Positions 1-8,465 of a stretch of 14,513 nucleotides of DNA are shown here, piece after piece. The position numbers and the translations under genes were made by a program. Numbering within the stretch: the stretch's first letter is position 1; the number at the start of each line of letters is the position of its first letter. The DNA comes from Gammaproteobacteria bacterium. GTDB lineage: Bacteria; Pseudomonadota; Gammaproteobacteria; S012-40. A model generated the notes under the pieces. That model saw only the letters and a list, made by a program, of their open reading frames with translations, made no database searches and was not told where the DNA came from. The stretch spans positions 1-14,513 of the forward strand of contig WFVN01000038.1 of the NCBI GenBank assembly GCA_015491615.1, given 5' to 3'.

Positions 1-42
1 GCCCCTCTATCGACAAGCCATCGGATCTTCTTGAGAAACTTC

Positions 43-987
43 CTACAGCCAGCCCTTGCGTTTGAAGTACCAGTAGGGCGCGATGCCGGTGGCGACCATG
101 AGGGCCAGCGCCAGGGGATAGCCCCAGGGCCAGTCCAGTTCGGGCATGTGGCGGAAGTTCATGCCGTAGACGCTGGCCACCAGGGTGGGGGGCAGAAACA
201 CCACCGCGGCGATGGAGAAGATCTTGATGATCTGGTTCTGCTCCACGTTGATGAAGCCGAGGGCGGCGTCCATGAGGAAGTTGATCTTGTCGAACAGGTA
301 GCCGTTGTGGGGTAGGAGGGATTCGATGTCGCGCAACAGGTCGTGGATGCGCCCGCGTTGTGCTTGGTCGTGGTGCAGGCGACGGGTCAAGAAGGTGAGG
401 ACACGTTGCAGATCCAGGAGGCACAGGCGGATCTTGCCGTTGGTATCTTCCACCTGGGCAAGGCGGTCGATGGCCTGCTCCGGCCGGCGTTCGCTGGTGG
501 CCAGCACCATCTTCCCCACCTCGTCCAGGTGGGCGTAGCCGGCCTCGATGTGGTCGGCGAGACGGTCGAGGGCGATCTCCACCACTTCCAGCAGCAGGGC
601 GGTGGGGTCGATCCGGGCGGGGTCCATGCGCAGGAGGCGACGACGCAGGAGGCGGAAGGCGGGTAGTTCCGCGTCGCGCAGGGTGATGAGGCGACCGTCG
701 GTGAGGGTGAAGGCGACCGTTTCCAGGCGGGTTTTACCGTCCCGTTCCACGAGGAAAAAGGTGTGCAGGTGCAGACCGCTCTCGTCCTCGTAGGCGCGCG
801 AGGTGGCTTCTATTTCATCGACCTCCTCCGGTTCCGGCAGAGCCTTCCGGTGGAGGGCGTCCACGTGCTCGCGCTCTTCGGGAGTGGGGGCCACCAGGTC
901 GATCCACAGGGCCTCTTGTAGACACGCGGGATCGGGTGGGGCGAGGTGCGCCACCCGGTTCCCTTCGATGACGTAGGCGTGAATCAC
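43..987 (-). CDS. corA: Magnesium/cobalt transporter CorA
   Basis: This 314-residue inner-membrane protein is a CorA channel, which takes up Mg2+ (also Co2+ and Ni2+) as a homopentamer. The C-terminus has two membrane segments (about residues 251-273 and 290-308). The diagnostic YGMNF motif follows the first, with GMN at 275-277, and the loop after it reads MPELDWPWGY, the MPEL signature of true CorA. The tail ends in a basic FKRKGWL, nearly the same as E. coli CorA, which is 316 residues. The N-terminal two thirds form the acidic and helical cytoplasmic domain. The start is GTG, chosen because the protein begins MIHAYV, as CorA proteins often begin MINAY. The GTG follows the ettA stop codon after one base and has only a weak Shine-Dalgarno sequence, so translation is probably coupled to ettA. 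Family identity is very secure. Confidence 0.96.
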   Translation of the reverse strand: MIHAYVIEGNRVAHLAPPDPACLQEALWIDLVAPTPEEREHVDALHRKALPEPEEVDEIEATSRAYEDESGLHLHTFFLVERDGKTRLETVAFTLTDGRLITLRDAELPAFRLLRRRLLRMDPARIDPTALLLEVVEIALDRLADHIEAGYAHLDEVGKMVLATSERRPEQAIDRLAQVEDTNGKIRLCLLDLQRVLTFLTRRLHHDQAQRGRIHDLLRDIESLLPHNGYLFDKINFLMDAALGFINVEQNQIIKIFSIAAVVFLPPTLVASVYGMNFRHMPELDWPWGYPLALALMVATGIAPYWYFKRKGWL

Positions 988-988
988 C

Positions 989-2656
<1,668 letters not shown>

Positions 2657-2749
2657 TGGAGTGTCGTTCGTCCGTCCGTTGCGTTGAGGAATGGTGTGCC
2701 GAATCGAGTGGGCAGGAAGTCTACCATCGTGTGAACGGCGTTGCCGCAT

Positions 2750-2766
2750 CGAAATTGACAATTTCG
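2750..2766. promoter_or_regulatory. Perfect 17-bp palindrome in the divergent intergenic region
   Basis: CGAAATTG-A-CAATTTCG is a perfect inverted repeat with 8-bp arms around one central base. It is AT-rich within GC-rich surroundings and covers the proposed -35 box of the plus-strand gene. The geometry fits a dimeric repressor site. The regulator is unknown, and no DNA-binding regulator is encoded nearby. Confidence 0.5.
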
Positions 2767-2782
2767 CTAAGGATAATAGACT
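2755..2782 (+). promoter_or_regulatory. Probable sigma-70 promoter for the PAS-GGDEF-EAL gene
   Basis: A consensus -35 hexamer TTGACA (2755-2760) is followed after 16 bp by TAGACT (2777-2782), which matches four of six -10 positions. The site lies about 70 bases upstream of the GGDEF-EAL start. A GATAAT at 2772-2777 is too close to this -35 box to be its -10. This is prediction only. Confidence 0.5.
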
Positions 2783-2854
2783 TTCCAGCGGGGGCCGGTG
2801 CCTGGAGTGCCGGTGTGAGCCACCGACCGGGGACCCATCCGCCCGGAGGTGCCG

Positions 2855-4762
2855 ATGGACGATGAACCGATACCGGGCTGGTTGGCGGATCTGCCGTTCC
2901 CGGCGGCCCTGGTGACCGAGGCCGGGGTTGCGGGGGCCAATGGTCCCTGGCGGCGCTTGGCGGGTTCGTGTGGATCACTGGCCTTTCCTGCCGACGACCT
3001 TCCCTGTCTCCTGCCCGCTCCCGGAGCCCCGCCCGCTTATTTGGTTCCTTTGGACGAGAGCCATTGGCTGGCCCTGGTGGGCACCTGCCCCGACGACCGC
3101 ACCGCCGAGCTGGCGCGTCTGGACCAGGTGGTGGAACAGACCGCCGACGGAGTGATGATCACCGACCGGGAGGGGGTGATCCTGTACGTCAACCGTGCCT
3201 TCGAAGCGATGACCGGCTACCGGCGCGAGGAGTGCCTGGGTAACAAACCACGTCTGGTGCGGTCCGGATTCCACGACTCTGCCTTCTACCGTCGTTTGTG
3301 GGACACCATTCTCGCCGGCAAGCCCTTCCGCGATGTGTTCGTCAACCGTCGCAAGGATGGCAGCCTCTACTACGAAGACAAGACCATCTCGCCAATGATG
3401 GACGCGCGCGGGCGCATTACCCATTTCGTTTCCACCGGTCGTGACATCACCGAGCGCATCCAAGTGCAGGAGCGTCTCCATCGCCTGGCTTACCACGATC
3501 CTCTCACCGGTCTCCCCAACCGGGCCCTGTTTCGGGAACGGCTCGAACACGCCCTCGCCTTGGCGCGGCGCCGGGGCAACGGGGTGGCGGTGCTGTTTTT
3601 GGATCTGGATCGCTTCAAGAACGTCAACGATACCCTCGGGCACGCCTGCGGAGACCGCGTGCTGGCCCTGGTGGCGGAACGCTTGCGCGGTGCCCTGCGC
3701 GGCGGGGATACCCTGGCCCGCTTGGGGGGCGACGAATTCGCCGTGCTCATCGAGGGGGATACCTCGCGCGAGGCCCTGAGCCGCATCGGTCGCAAACTAC
3801 AGGGTCTGTTCGATCCGCCTTTTTTCGCCTGCGGGCACGAGTTCCACCTGGGCCTGAGCCTGGGGGTGGCCCGTTATCCGGAGGACGGTGACGACGTGGA
3901 GGGCCTGCTCAAATACGCCGACATGGCCATGTACCATGCCAAGCAGCTCGGTGGAGGCATACGTTTCTATCATCACCGCCTGGGTGGTCGTATCCGTCGG
4001 CGCATGTCTCTGGAACTGCGCCTGCGCCGAGCGGTGCAGCAGGAGGAGCTGGAGCTGGTCTATCAGCCGCGCGTGGACTTGGAGCACCTGCGCCTGCGGG
4101 GCGTGGAAGCATTGCTGCGCTGGCCCGCCGGGCGGGTGGGGCCGGATCGTTTCGTGCCCGTGTTGGAAGAGATGGGACTCATCGACGAAGTGGGGCGCTG
4201 GGTGCGCCACCGGGCCCTGGAACAACTGCGCCGTTGGCGCGAGCGCTACCGACGTGATCTATGTTTGTCCCTCAACGTTGCCGCCCCCGAGCTGGCGCGC
4301 CCGTCGGTGGCGCGGGAATTCCGCTGTGTGCTGGAGTCGGTGGGTCTGGCGGACGGGCGTGGGGTGGAGCTGGAACTGACCGAGCGGGTCTTGTTCCAGG
4401 ACGACGCCCGCACCCGGCGGCGTCTGCACGCCCTGCACGAGTTGGGTCTGCGCATCGCCCTGGACGATTTCGGCACCGGCTACTCCTCCCTTTCCTATCT
4501 GAAGCGCATGCCCATCGACGTCATCAAGCTGGACCGCAGCTTCGTCGCCGACCTGCCCGGAGAACGGGGCTCCCTGGCCATCGTCCGCGCCGTGCTTGCC
4601 CTCTCGGGCGCCCTCGACATGACGGTGGTGGCGGAAGGCGTGGAGAGCGAACGCCAGCTCGACTTCCTGCGCCGCCAGCGCTGCGACGAGGCGCAGGGTT
4701 ACTACGTCTCGCCGCCGGTCAGCACCGAGGAGTTCGAGACGATGCTGGCGAGCTGGGACTGA
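2855..4762 (+). CDS. PAS-GGDEF-EAL cyclic-di-GMP synthase/phosphodiesterase
   Basis: This 635-residue soluble protein should make and/or degrade c-di-GMP. Residues 1-88 are an unassigned N-terminal segment. A PAS domain covers about 89-200 and ends in the typical GRDITER. The GGDEF domain (about 205-375) has an intact GGDEF at 291-295 and a canonical RxxD inhibitory site at 282-285, five residues before it. The EAL domain (about 390-635) keeps every catalytic residue I can place: E418 of EAL, N474, E507, D537 and D538 in DDFGTGYSS, K558, E594 and Q614. Both activities therefore look possible; which one dominates cannot be read from sequence. There is no signal peptide or membrane segment, so the PAS domain probably senses a cytoplasmic signal or bound cofactor. 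ATG at 2855 is preferred over the in-frame GTG at 2849 because GGAGG (2845-2849) lies five bases before the ATG. Confidence 0.95.
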   Translation: MDDEPIPGWLADLPFPAALVTEAGVAGANGPWRRLAGSCGSLAFPADDLPCLLPAPGAPPAYLVPLDESHWLALVGTCPDDRTAELARLDQVVEQTADGVMITDREGVILYVNRAFEAMTGYRREECLGNKPRLVRSGFHDSAFYRRLWDTILAGKPFRDVFVNRRKDGSLYYEDKTISPMMDARGRITHFVSTGRDITERIQVQERLHRLAYHDPLTGLPNRALFRERLEHALALARRRGNGVAVLFLDLDRFKNVNDTLGHACGDRVLALVAERLRGALRGGDTLARLGGDEFAVLIEGDTSREALSRIGRKLQGLFDPPFFACGHEFHLGLSLGVARYPEDGDDVEGLLKYADMAMYHAKQLGGGIRFYHHRLGGRIRRRMSLELRLRRAVQQEELELVYQPRVDLEHLRLRGVEALLRWPAGRVGPDRFVPVLEEMGLIDEVGRWVRHRALEQLRRWRERYRRDLCLSLNVAAPELARPSVAREFRCVLESVGLADGRGVELELTERVLFQDDARTRRRLHALHELGLRIALDDFGTGYSSLSYLKRMPIDVIKLDRSFVADLPGERGSLAIVRAVLALSGALDMTVVAEGVESERQLDFLRRQRCDEAQGYYVSPPVSTEEFETMLASWD

Positions 4763-4773
4763 GGTTCGGGCCG

Positions 4774-5181
4774 TTATTGCGTCCGGAAGTCGGTCAGAAG
4801 CGTTGCCGTTTCCGGAAAGCAAGCCACCACCAGTTTTCGATCCATGGTCACAAGCCGTACGTCCAGCCCTTTGGCGAGCGCCACGAATTCGCAATCGTAG
4901 GCCGAGCACTCGCCTTGGTGGACCAGCGAAAGGACGTCCAGGGATGTGACCTGTATTCCCGGCCCTGGAAAAGCGCCTCCATCTCGTCTTGGATGGCCAG
5001 TGCCTGCTCGAGGCGGAGCATCCCCTTGCGCAGATAGGGTGCCAGGACGTTGCGGAACTCACTCCGCCAGAGGATGGGCGCCACCCACTCCGGCTCACGG
5101 ATCAGGCAGTCGCTCTGCGGCGGCCGTGTAAGGAGACGGCATCGCCAGATAGGCGATGACATTGGTATCGACGACGATCAC
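4774..5181 (-). pseudogene. VapC/FitB-like PIN-domain toxin, frameshifted twice
   Basis: Read in three segments, this is a PIN-domain ribonuclease toxin of about 135 residues, the usual VapC length. Segment one starts at GTG 5181 (MIVVDTNVIAYLAMP) and meets a TGA at 5097-5095. The PIN sequence continues in another frame from about 5112 (EPEWVAPILWRSEFRNVL). It returns to the first frame near 4953 (VTSLDVLSL, CSAYDCEFVALAKGL, LVTMDRKL) and stops with TAA at 4776-4774. The changes look like one extra base near 5112 and one missing base near 4953, so the net shift is zero. All four acidic PIN positions survive across the segments: D5 of VVDTN, E of RSEFRN, D of AYDCEF and D of TMDRK. As written no functional toxin can be made. 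The start overlaps the antitoxin stop by four bases (GTGA). True decay and sequence error cannot be separated here. Confidence 0.85.
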
Positions 5182-5419
5182 GGCCGTCCTTCGTCGATGG
5201 CCTGCTGGATGTCCTCCGGTGATACGGCCGATGGCGGGATGTCCGGACGTAACCGGCGCAATCGCTCCAGTCGTGCCTCAGCGGTCAAGGGACGTGGTTT
5301 CAGGACCACCTCGAGACAATGGATCAGCTCGCCGTTGATGGATCGATGGTGGGCCTGGGCCGCGGCCTTGAGCGCTGGTACAGGTCGTCGGGAATATTCT
5401 TGATCTTGATGGACGCCAT
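5178..5419 (-). pseudogene. FitA/VapB-like ribbon-helix-helix antitoxin, frameshifted
   Basis: From ATG at 5419 the frame reads MASIKIKNIPDDLYQR and then shifts near 5372. With one missing base restored it continues LKAAAQAHHRSINGELIHCLE and runs to the TGA at 5180-5178, giving about 80 residues. The N-terminal half is a ribbon-helix-helix DNA-binding domain like those of FitA-type antitoxins. The C-terminal half, rich in Pro, Arg, Leu and acidic residues, would wrap and block the PIN toxin. AGGAGG lies seven bases before the ATG, a good ribosome site. Antitoxin first, toxin second, with a GTGA overlap, is the classic order for coupled translation. The ATG at 5459 that opens the second frame lies inside the operator and gives a non-homologous N-terminus, so it is not the real start. 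Confidence 0.82.
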
Positions 5420-5439
5420 CAGGGTGCCTCCTGGCAGTT

Positions 5440-5458
5440 TGCAACCATAATGGTTGCA
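5440..5458. promoter_or_regulatory. Perfect 19-bp palindrome: likely antitoxin operator
   Basis: TGCAACCAT-A-ATGGTTGCA has 9-bp arms around one base. It lies 20 bp upstream of the antitoxin ATG and covers the proposed -10 box. Ribbon-helix-helix antitoxins of VapB/FitA type bind such repeats to repress their own operons, so autoregulation is the likely role. The site is intact although both downstream frames are broken. Confidence 0.72.
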
Positions 5459-5475
5459 TTCCCGCACGGCTTCAA
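5447..5475 (-). promoter_or_regulatory. Probable toxin-antitoxin promoter
   Basis: On the minus strand TTGAAG (5475-5470) is followed after exactly 17 bp by CATTAT (5452-5447). Each hexamer matches four of six consensus positions. The -10 box sits inside the 19-bp palindrome, so repressor binding would block RNA polymerase. The -35 box overlaps the stop codon of the upstream PHA-system gene. Confidence 0.5.
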
Positions 5476-5765
5476 GTCGTCGTTTGGGAATGCCCCAATT
5501 CCTGCGCCAACTGGCGCCGGACGCTCTCCTCGATCCGCCCCTTCATGGGCCGCAGCAGCAACCCCAGGGTGAGGGAGAAGTCCACGTAGTTCTCGCCCAC
5601 TTCGATGTATCCTTCGGCGCCGCTGCGGCGGAACAGCAGGCGGTCGCCCTCCCAGTGGTAGTCCATGTCCCACTGCGATCTCAGCGCCTGGGCCAGGTGC
5701 TCAATGCGGCCGCGCACCTGCGTCGGGGGCAGGCGGTGGGGCTGGCGGATGTGGAGGGTGGTCAT
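5472..5765 (-). CDS. Polyhydroxyalkanoic acid system family protein (PHA granule region)
   Basis: This 97-residue protein matches the small PHA-system family found beside polyhydroxyalkanoate genes in Pseudomonas and other proteobacteria. The family pattern is visible in order: an N-terminal I..PH.L motif (LHIRQPHRL), a helix with many Arg and Gln residues, WEGDRLLFRRSG, then GYIEVGENYVDFSLTLGLLLRPMKGRIEESVRRQL. Its biochemical role is not well defined; association with PHA storage granules is presumed from family context. No PHA synthase or phasin gene lies in this window, so that link cannot be tested here. ATG at 5765 is preferred over the in-frame ATG at 5798 because GAGGAG lies seven bases before it and the family N-terminus begins there. 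It has no signal peptide or membrane segment. The toxin-antitoxin promoter overlaps its 3' end. Confidence 0.82.
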   Translation of the reverse strand: MTTLHIRQPHRLPPTQVRGRIEHLAQALRSQWDMDYHWEGDRLLFRRSGAEGYIEVGENYVDFSLTLGLLLRPMKGRIEESVRRQLAQELGHSQTTT

Positions 5766-5869
5766 GGCGGTCTCCTCTCGTGGATATGCCGGTAGCATAG
5801 CGCACCCCTGGAAAGACAGGGCGATCCGGCTAGACTAGGGAGGGGTTCAACACGACAAGGAGGTGACTC

Positions 5870-6454
5870 ATGGCAGGCAAACGCATCCTCATGCTGGTGG
5901 GCGATTATGTGGAGGACTACGAGGCCATGGTGCCGTTCCAGGCCTTGCAGATGGTGGGCCACGAGGTGGTAGCGGTGTGTCCGGAGAAACGTGCCGGGGA
6001 GGGGGTGCGCACGGCGGTGCACGATTTCGAGGGGGATCAGACCTACTCGGAGAAGCGCGGCCACGACTTCACCTTGAATGGCACTTTCGACACCGTCGAA
6101 GCGGCCGATTTCGACGCCCTAGTGATCCCCGGCGGGCGCGCCCCCGAGTATCTGCGCCTGAACGACCGGGTGCTGGACATGGTGCGCCATTTCTTCGAGG
6201 CCGACAAACCGGTGGCGGCCATTTGCCATGGGGCCCAGCTCCTCACCGCCGCCGGTGTATTGAAAGGGCGCCGCTGTACCGCCTACCCGGCGGTGGGGCC
6301 GGAGGTGACCCTGGCCGGTGGCGAGTACGAGGAGGTGGCGGTGGATCAGTGCGTGGTGGACGGCAACTTGGTCACCGCCCCCGCCTGGCCGGCCCATCCG
6401 CGCTGGCTGGCGGCTTTCCAGCAGGTGCTGGTGGGGGAGGCGGTGCCCGCCTGA
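5870..6454 (+). CDS. DJ-1/PfpI family protein, DJ-1D-like (possible glyoxalase III or deglycase)
   Basis: This 194-residue cytoplasmic protein has the class I glutamine-amidotransferase-like fold of the DJ-1/PfpI family. The nucleophile elbow AAICHGAQ places the reactive Cys at C119 with H120 next to it. E15 in GDYVEDYE fits the acidic partner. From memory, the stretches GDYVEDYEAMVPFQALQ, TAVHDFEGDQTYSEKRGHDF and VIPGGRAPEYLRLND resemble the repeats of plant DJ-1D proteins, which have glyoxalase III activity on methylglyoxal. The protein is longer than the shorter PfpI/YhbO type (about 170 residues). Detoxification of reactive carbonyls is therefore the best guess; protease activity is unlikely. 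AGGAGGTGA lies just before the ATG, a very strong ribosome site. The gene is monocistronic and ends at a strong terminator. Confidence 0.88.
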   Translation: MAGKRILMLVGDYVEDYEAMVPFQALQMVGHEVVAVCPEKRAGEGVRTAVHDFEGDQTYSEKRGHDFTLNGTFDTVEAADFDALVIPGGRAPEYLRLNDRVLDMVRHFFEADKPVAAICHGAQLLTAAGVLKGRRCTAYPAVGPEVTLAGGEYEEVAVDQCVVDGNLVTAPAWPAHPRWLAAFQQVLVGEAVPA

Positions 6455-6474
6455 GACCGGCCTCGGAACGGACG

Positions 6475-6508
6475 GGGCCCCGGGTGGAGACACCCGGGGC
6501 CTTTTTTT
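6475..6508 (+). terminator. Rho-independent terminator of the DJ-1/PfpI gene
   Basis: An 11-bp GC-rich stem (6476-6486 with 6491-6501) closes on a GAGA tetraloop and is followed by seven T residues (6502-6508). It starts about 20 bases after the stop codon. The T run follows only on the plus strand, so it does not serve the facing ATPase gene. Confidence 0.93.
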
Positions 6509-6539
6509 CCGGGCCCTGAAAAGGCCTTTCAACGTCCGT

Positions 6540-8465
6540 TCAACGCCCTTGCAAGGGCGGGACGCGCACGCGCCCGGCACGCAGGCCGTTGGCCACGGCG
6601 AGCAGTTCGCTGGCCTCGTGGACGAGGACGGTGGCGGCGATGCTGATCACCCCGCCCAGGGCGGTGGGGATGAGGACCACCAGCACGGCGATGGAGAAGA
6701 CGATGTTCTCCAGGCTCACCCGACGCGCCTTGTGCCCCAGGTGCACCGCCTCCACCAGCTTGGAAAGATCGTCGGCCATGAGGGCGATGTCGGCGGCCTC
6801 GATGGCGGCGTCGGTGCCAGCGGCCCCCATGGCCACCCCACAAGTGGCGGCGGCGAGGGCGGGGGCGTCGTTGATGCCGTCCCCCACCATGATCACTATC
6901 TTCTCGCGACCCAGCTCCTCGACGATGCGTACCTTGTCTTCCGGCAGCAGGCCGGCGTGGACTTCGTCGATGCCCAGTTGCGCGGCGATGTGGCGGGCGG
7001 CACGGGGGTTGTCGCCGGTGAGCATGACGGTGCGGATGCCCAGGCGGTGGAGGGCGGCGATGGTAGCGGCGGCATTCTCGCGCGGGGTGTCGGCGAGAGC
7101 CAGCCAGCCGATCACCCCCGACTCGTCGCCCACCAGGACGACGGTGCGGCCCTTGGTCTCCTGGGTCTCGACCTCGGCCTCCAGGTCCGTGGGCAGGGTG
7201 GCGTGTTGGCGGAACAGGTCCGGCTTGCCCAGGCGCCAGGTGCGCCCGTCGATGCGCGCTTCCACCCCCAGGCCGGTGAGGACCCGGTGGCCTTCGGCGG
7301 CGGGGGCGTCGATGCCTTCGTTCTCAGCCGCTTCCAGCACCGCTCGCGCCAGGGGGTGCTGGGCCCCCGCCTCCAGGGCGGCGGCGATGGCCAGCAGGCG
7401 GGTCTCGTCGCCGTCCAGGGCGCGCCGGTCCACCAGGCGCGGGCGGCCGTGGGTGAGGGTGCCGGTCTTGTCGAAGGCGACGATCTCCACTTGCCCCAGG
7501 TGTTCCAGGTGCGCCCCGCCCTTGACGAGGATGCCGCGCTTGCCGGCGCCGCTGATGCCGGCGGCCATGGCGATGGGCAGGGAGATGACCAGGGCGCAGG
7601 GGGCGGCGGCCACCAGCAGGGTCACCGCCTGGCCCCACCAGAAGCGCGGATCCTCCACCCCCAGCAAGGGGACGAGGGCGAGGCCCGCGGCCACCGCCAG
7701 CACCGTCGGGCTGTAGCGGCGCCCGAAGCGTTCCATCCACGCCTGGGCGCGGCCCTTCTGCTCCTGGGCCTCCTCCACCAGCTCGATGATGCGCGACAGG
7801 GTGTTGTCGCGGAAGGCGGCGGTGGCGCGTACGACGATGCGCCCGGGGCCGTTGATGCTGGCGGCGAAGACCCGGTCCCCGGGGCCCTTGTCCACCGGGG
7901 CCGATTCGCCGGTGACCGGGGATTCGTCCAGACTGGTGTTGCCCGTTTCGATGACCCCGTCGGTGGCCACTGATTCGCCAGGGAGGACCACGAAGCGGTC
8001 GCCGGGCGAAAGACTCTCGGCGGGCACCAGGCGCTCCTCACCCGAGGAGTCCAGCAGGCGTGCCTGCTTGGGGGCCAGGTCGAGGAGGGCGCGGATGGCG
8101 TGGCGGGTGCGGGCGAAGGCGTATTCCTCCACCCCCTCGGCGATGGCGTAGAGGACCACCAGGGCCGCCGCCTCCTCCCACAGGCCCAGGGCTCCGGCGC
8201 CGAAGGTGGCGGCGAGCATGAGCAGGGAGATGCCCACTGCCCGCTCGCGCAGGAGTTCTTCCACCCCTTCGCGCGACCAGTACCAGGCGCCGACGACGAT
8301 GGCCACCAGGTAGGCGCCGATTTCCAGCGCTTCCGGCAGCAGGCCGGCACGCCCGGCCAGCCAGGCGAGGAGGGCGATGGCGAGGGCGACGAGGCCGTTG
8401 CGCAGGGGCGGGAAGGCCCACCAGGGGCCGTCGTACCCCTCTTCGGTGCCGCCACAGCCGCTCAT
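6540..8465 (-). CDS. Heavy-metal-translocating P1B-type ATPase, APC variant
   Basis: This 641-residue inner-membrane ATPase should export a divalent metal from cytoplasm to periplasm. It has the full P1B set: actuator TGES at 185-188, phosphorylated D332 in DKTGTLT, HP dipeptide at 370-371, TGDN near 484 and GDGIND at 528-533. About eight membrane segments are visible: four before the actuator, two around 251-305 and two at the end. The metal-site motif is A288-P289-C290 instead of CPC. The last helix carries H616-E617 (HEASELLAVANGLR), recalling the HEGG motif of the P1B-4 Co/Zn group. There is no N-terminal heavy-metal-associated domain; the N-terminus has only a lone C4. These features argue against Cu+ and for Zn, Co, Cd or Ni, but the substrate is unproven. 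Its ATG overlaps the stop of the PII-like gene (ATGA), so translation is coupled. Confidence 0.93.
   Translation of the reverse strand: MSGCGGTEEGYDGPWWAFPPLRNGLVALAIALLAWLAGRAGLLPEALEIGAYLVAIVVGAWYWSREGVEELLRERAVGISLLMLAATFGAGALGLWEEAAALVVLYAIAEGVEEYAFARTRHAIRALLDLAPKQARLLDSSGEERLVPAESLSPGDRFVVLPGESVATDGVIETGNTSLDESPVTGESAPVDKGPGDRVFAASINGPGRIVVRATAAFRDNTLSRIIELVEEAQEQKGRAQAWMERFGRRYSPTVLAVAAGLALVPLLGVEDPRFWWGQAVTLLVAAAPCALVISLPIAMAAGISGAGKRGILVKGGAHLEHLGQVEIVAFDKTGTLTHGRPRLVDRRALDGDETRLLAIAAALEAGAQHPLARAVLEAAENEGIDAPAAEGHRVLTGLGVEARIDGRTWRLGKPDLFRQHATLPTDLEAEVETQETKGRTVVLVGDESGVIGWLALADTPRENAAATIAALHRLGIRTVMLTGDNPRAARHIAAQLGIDEVHAGLLPEDKVRIVEELGREKIVIMVGDGINDAPALAAATCGVAMGAAGTDAAIEAADIALMADDLSKLVEAVHLGHKARRVSLENIVFSIAVLVVLIPTALGGVISIAATVLVHEASELLAVANGLRAGRVRVPPLQGR

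Noticed and set aside
4953..5112. Programmed ribosomal frameshifting to express the toxin
   Set aside because: I see no slippery heptamer or downstream hairpin at the shift points, and three separate shifts in one locus would be unprecedented to my knowledge.
4848..5162. 104-codon frame starting at ATG 5162 as an independent small gene
   Set aside because: Its middle is PIN sequence but both ends are out-of-frame reads; it is best explained as the shifted centre of the toxin gene.
5178..5459. Intact 93-codon frame starting at ATG 5459 as a real antitoxin gene
   Set aside because: Its ATG lies within the palindromic operator and the first 27 residues are not antitoxin-like. The true N-terminus (MASIKIKNIPDDLY) is in another frame with a good AGGAGG before it.
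5806..5821. Small hairpin CCCTG/CAGGG between the PHA-system and DJ-1/PfpI genes
   Set aside because: A five-base stem is expected by chance in GC-rich DNA and has no T run or other support.
6522..6539. Short palindrome around AAAGGCCTTT after the ATPase stop as a terminator
   Set aside because: The stem is short, has no room for a loop and no T run on the minus strand.
6318..7973. Plus-strand open frame of about 550 codons over the end of the DJ-1/PfpI gene and the ATPase
   Set aside because: It reads through the strong terminator and is antisense to a well-conserved ATPase; the composition is that of a shadow frame.
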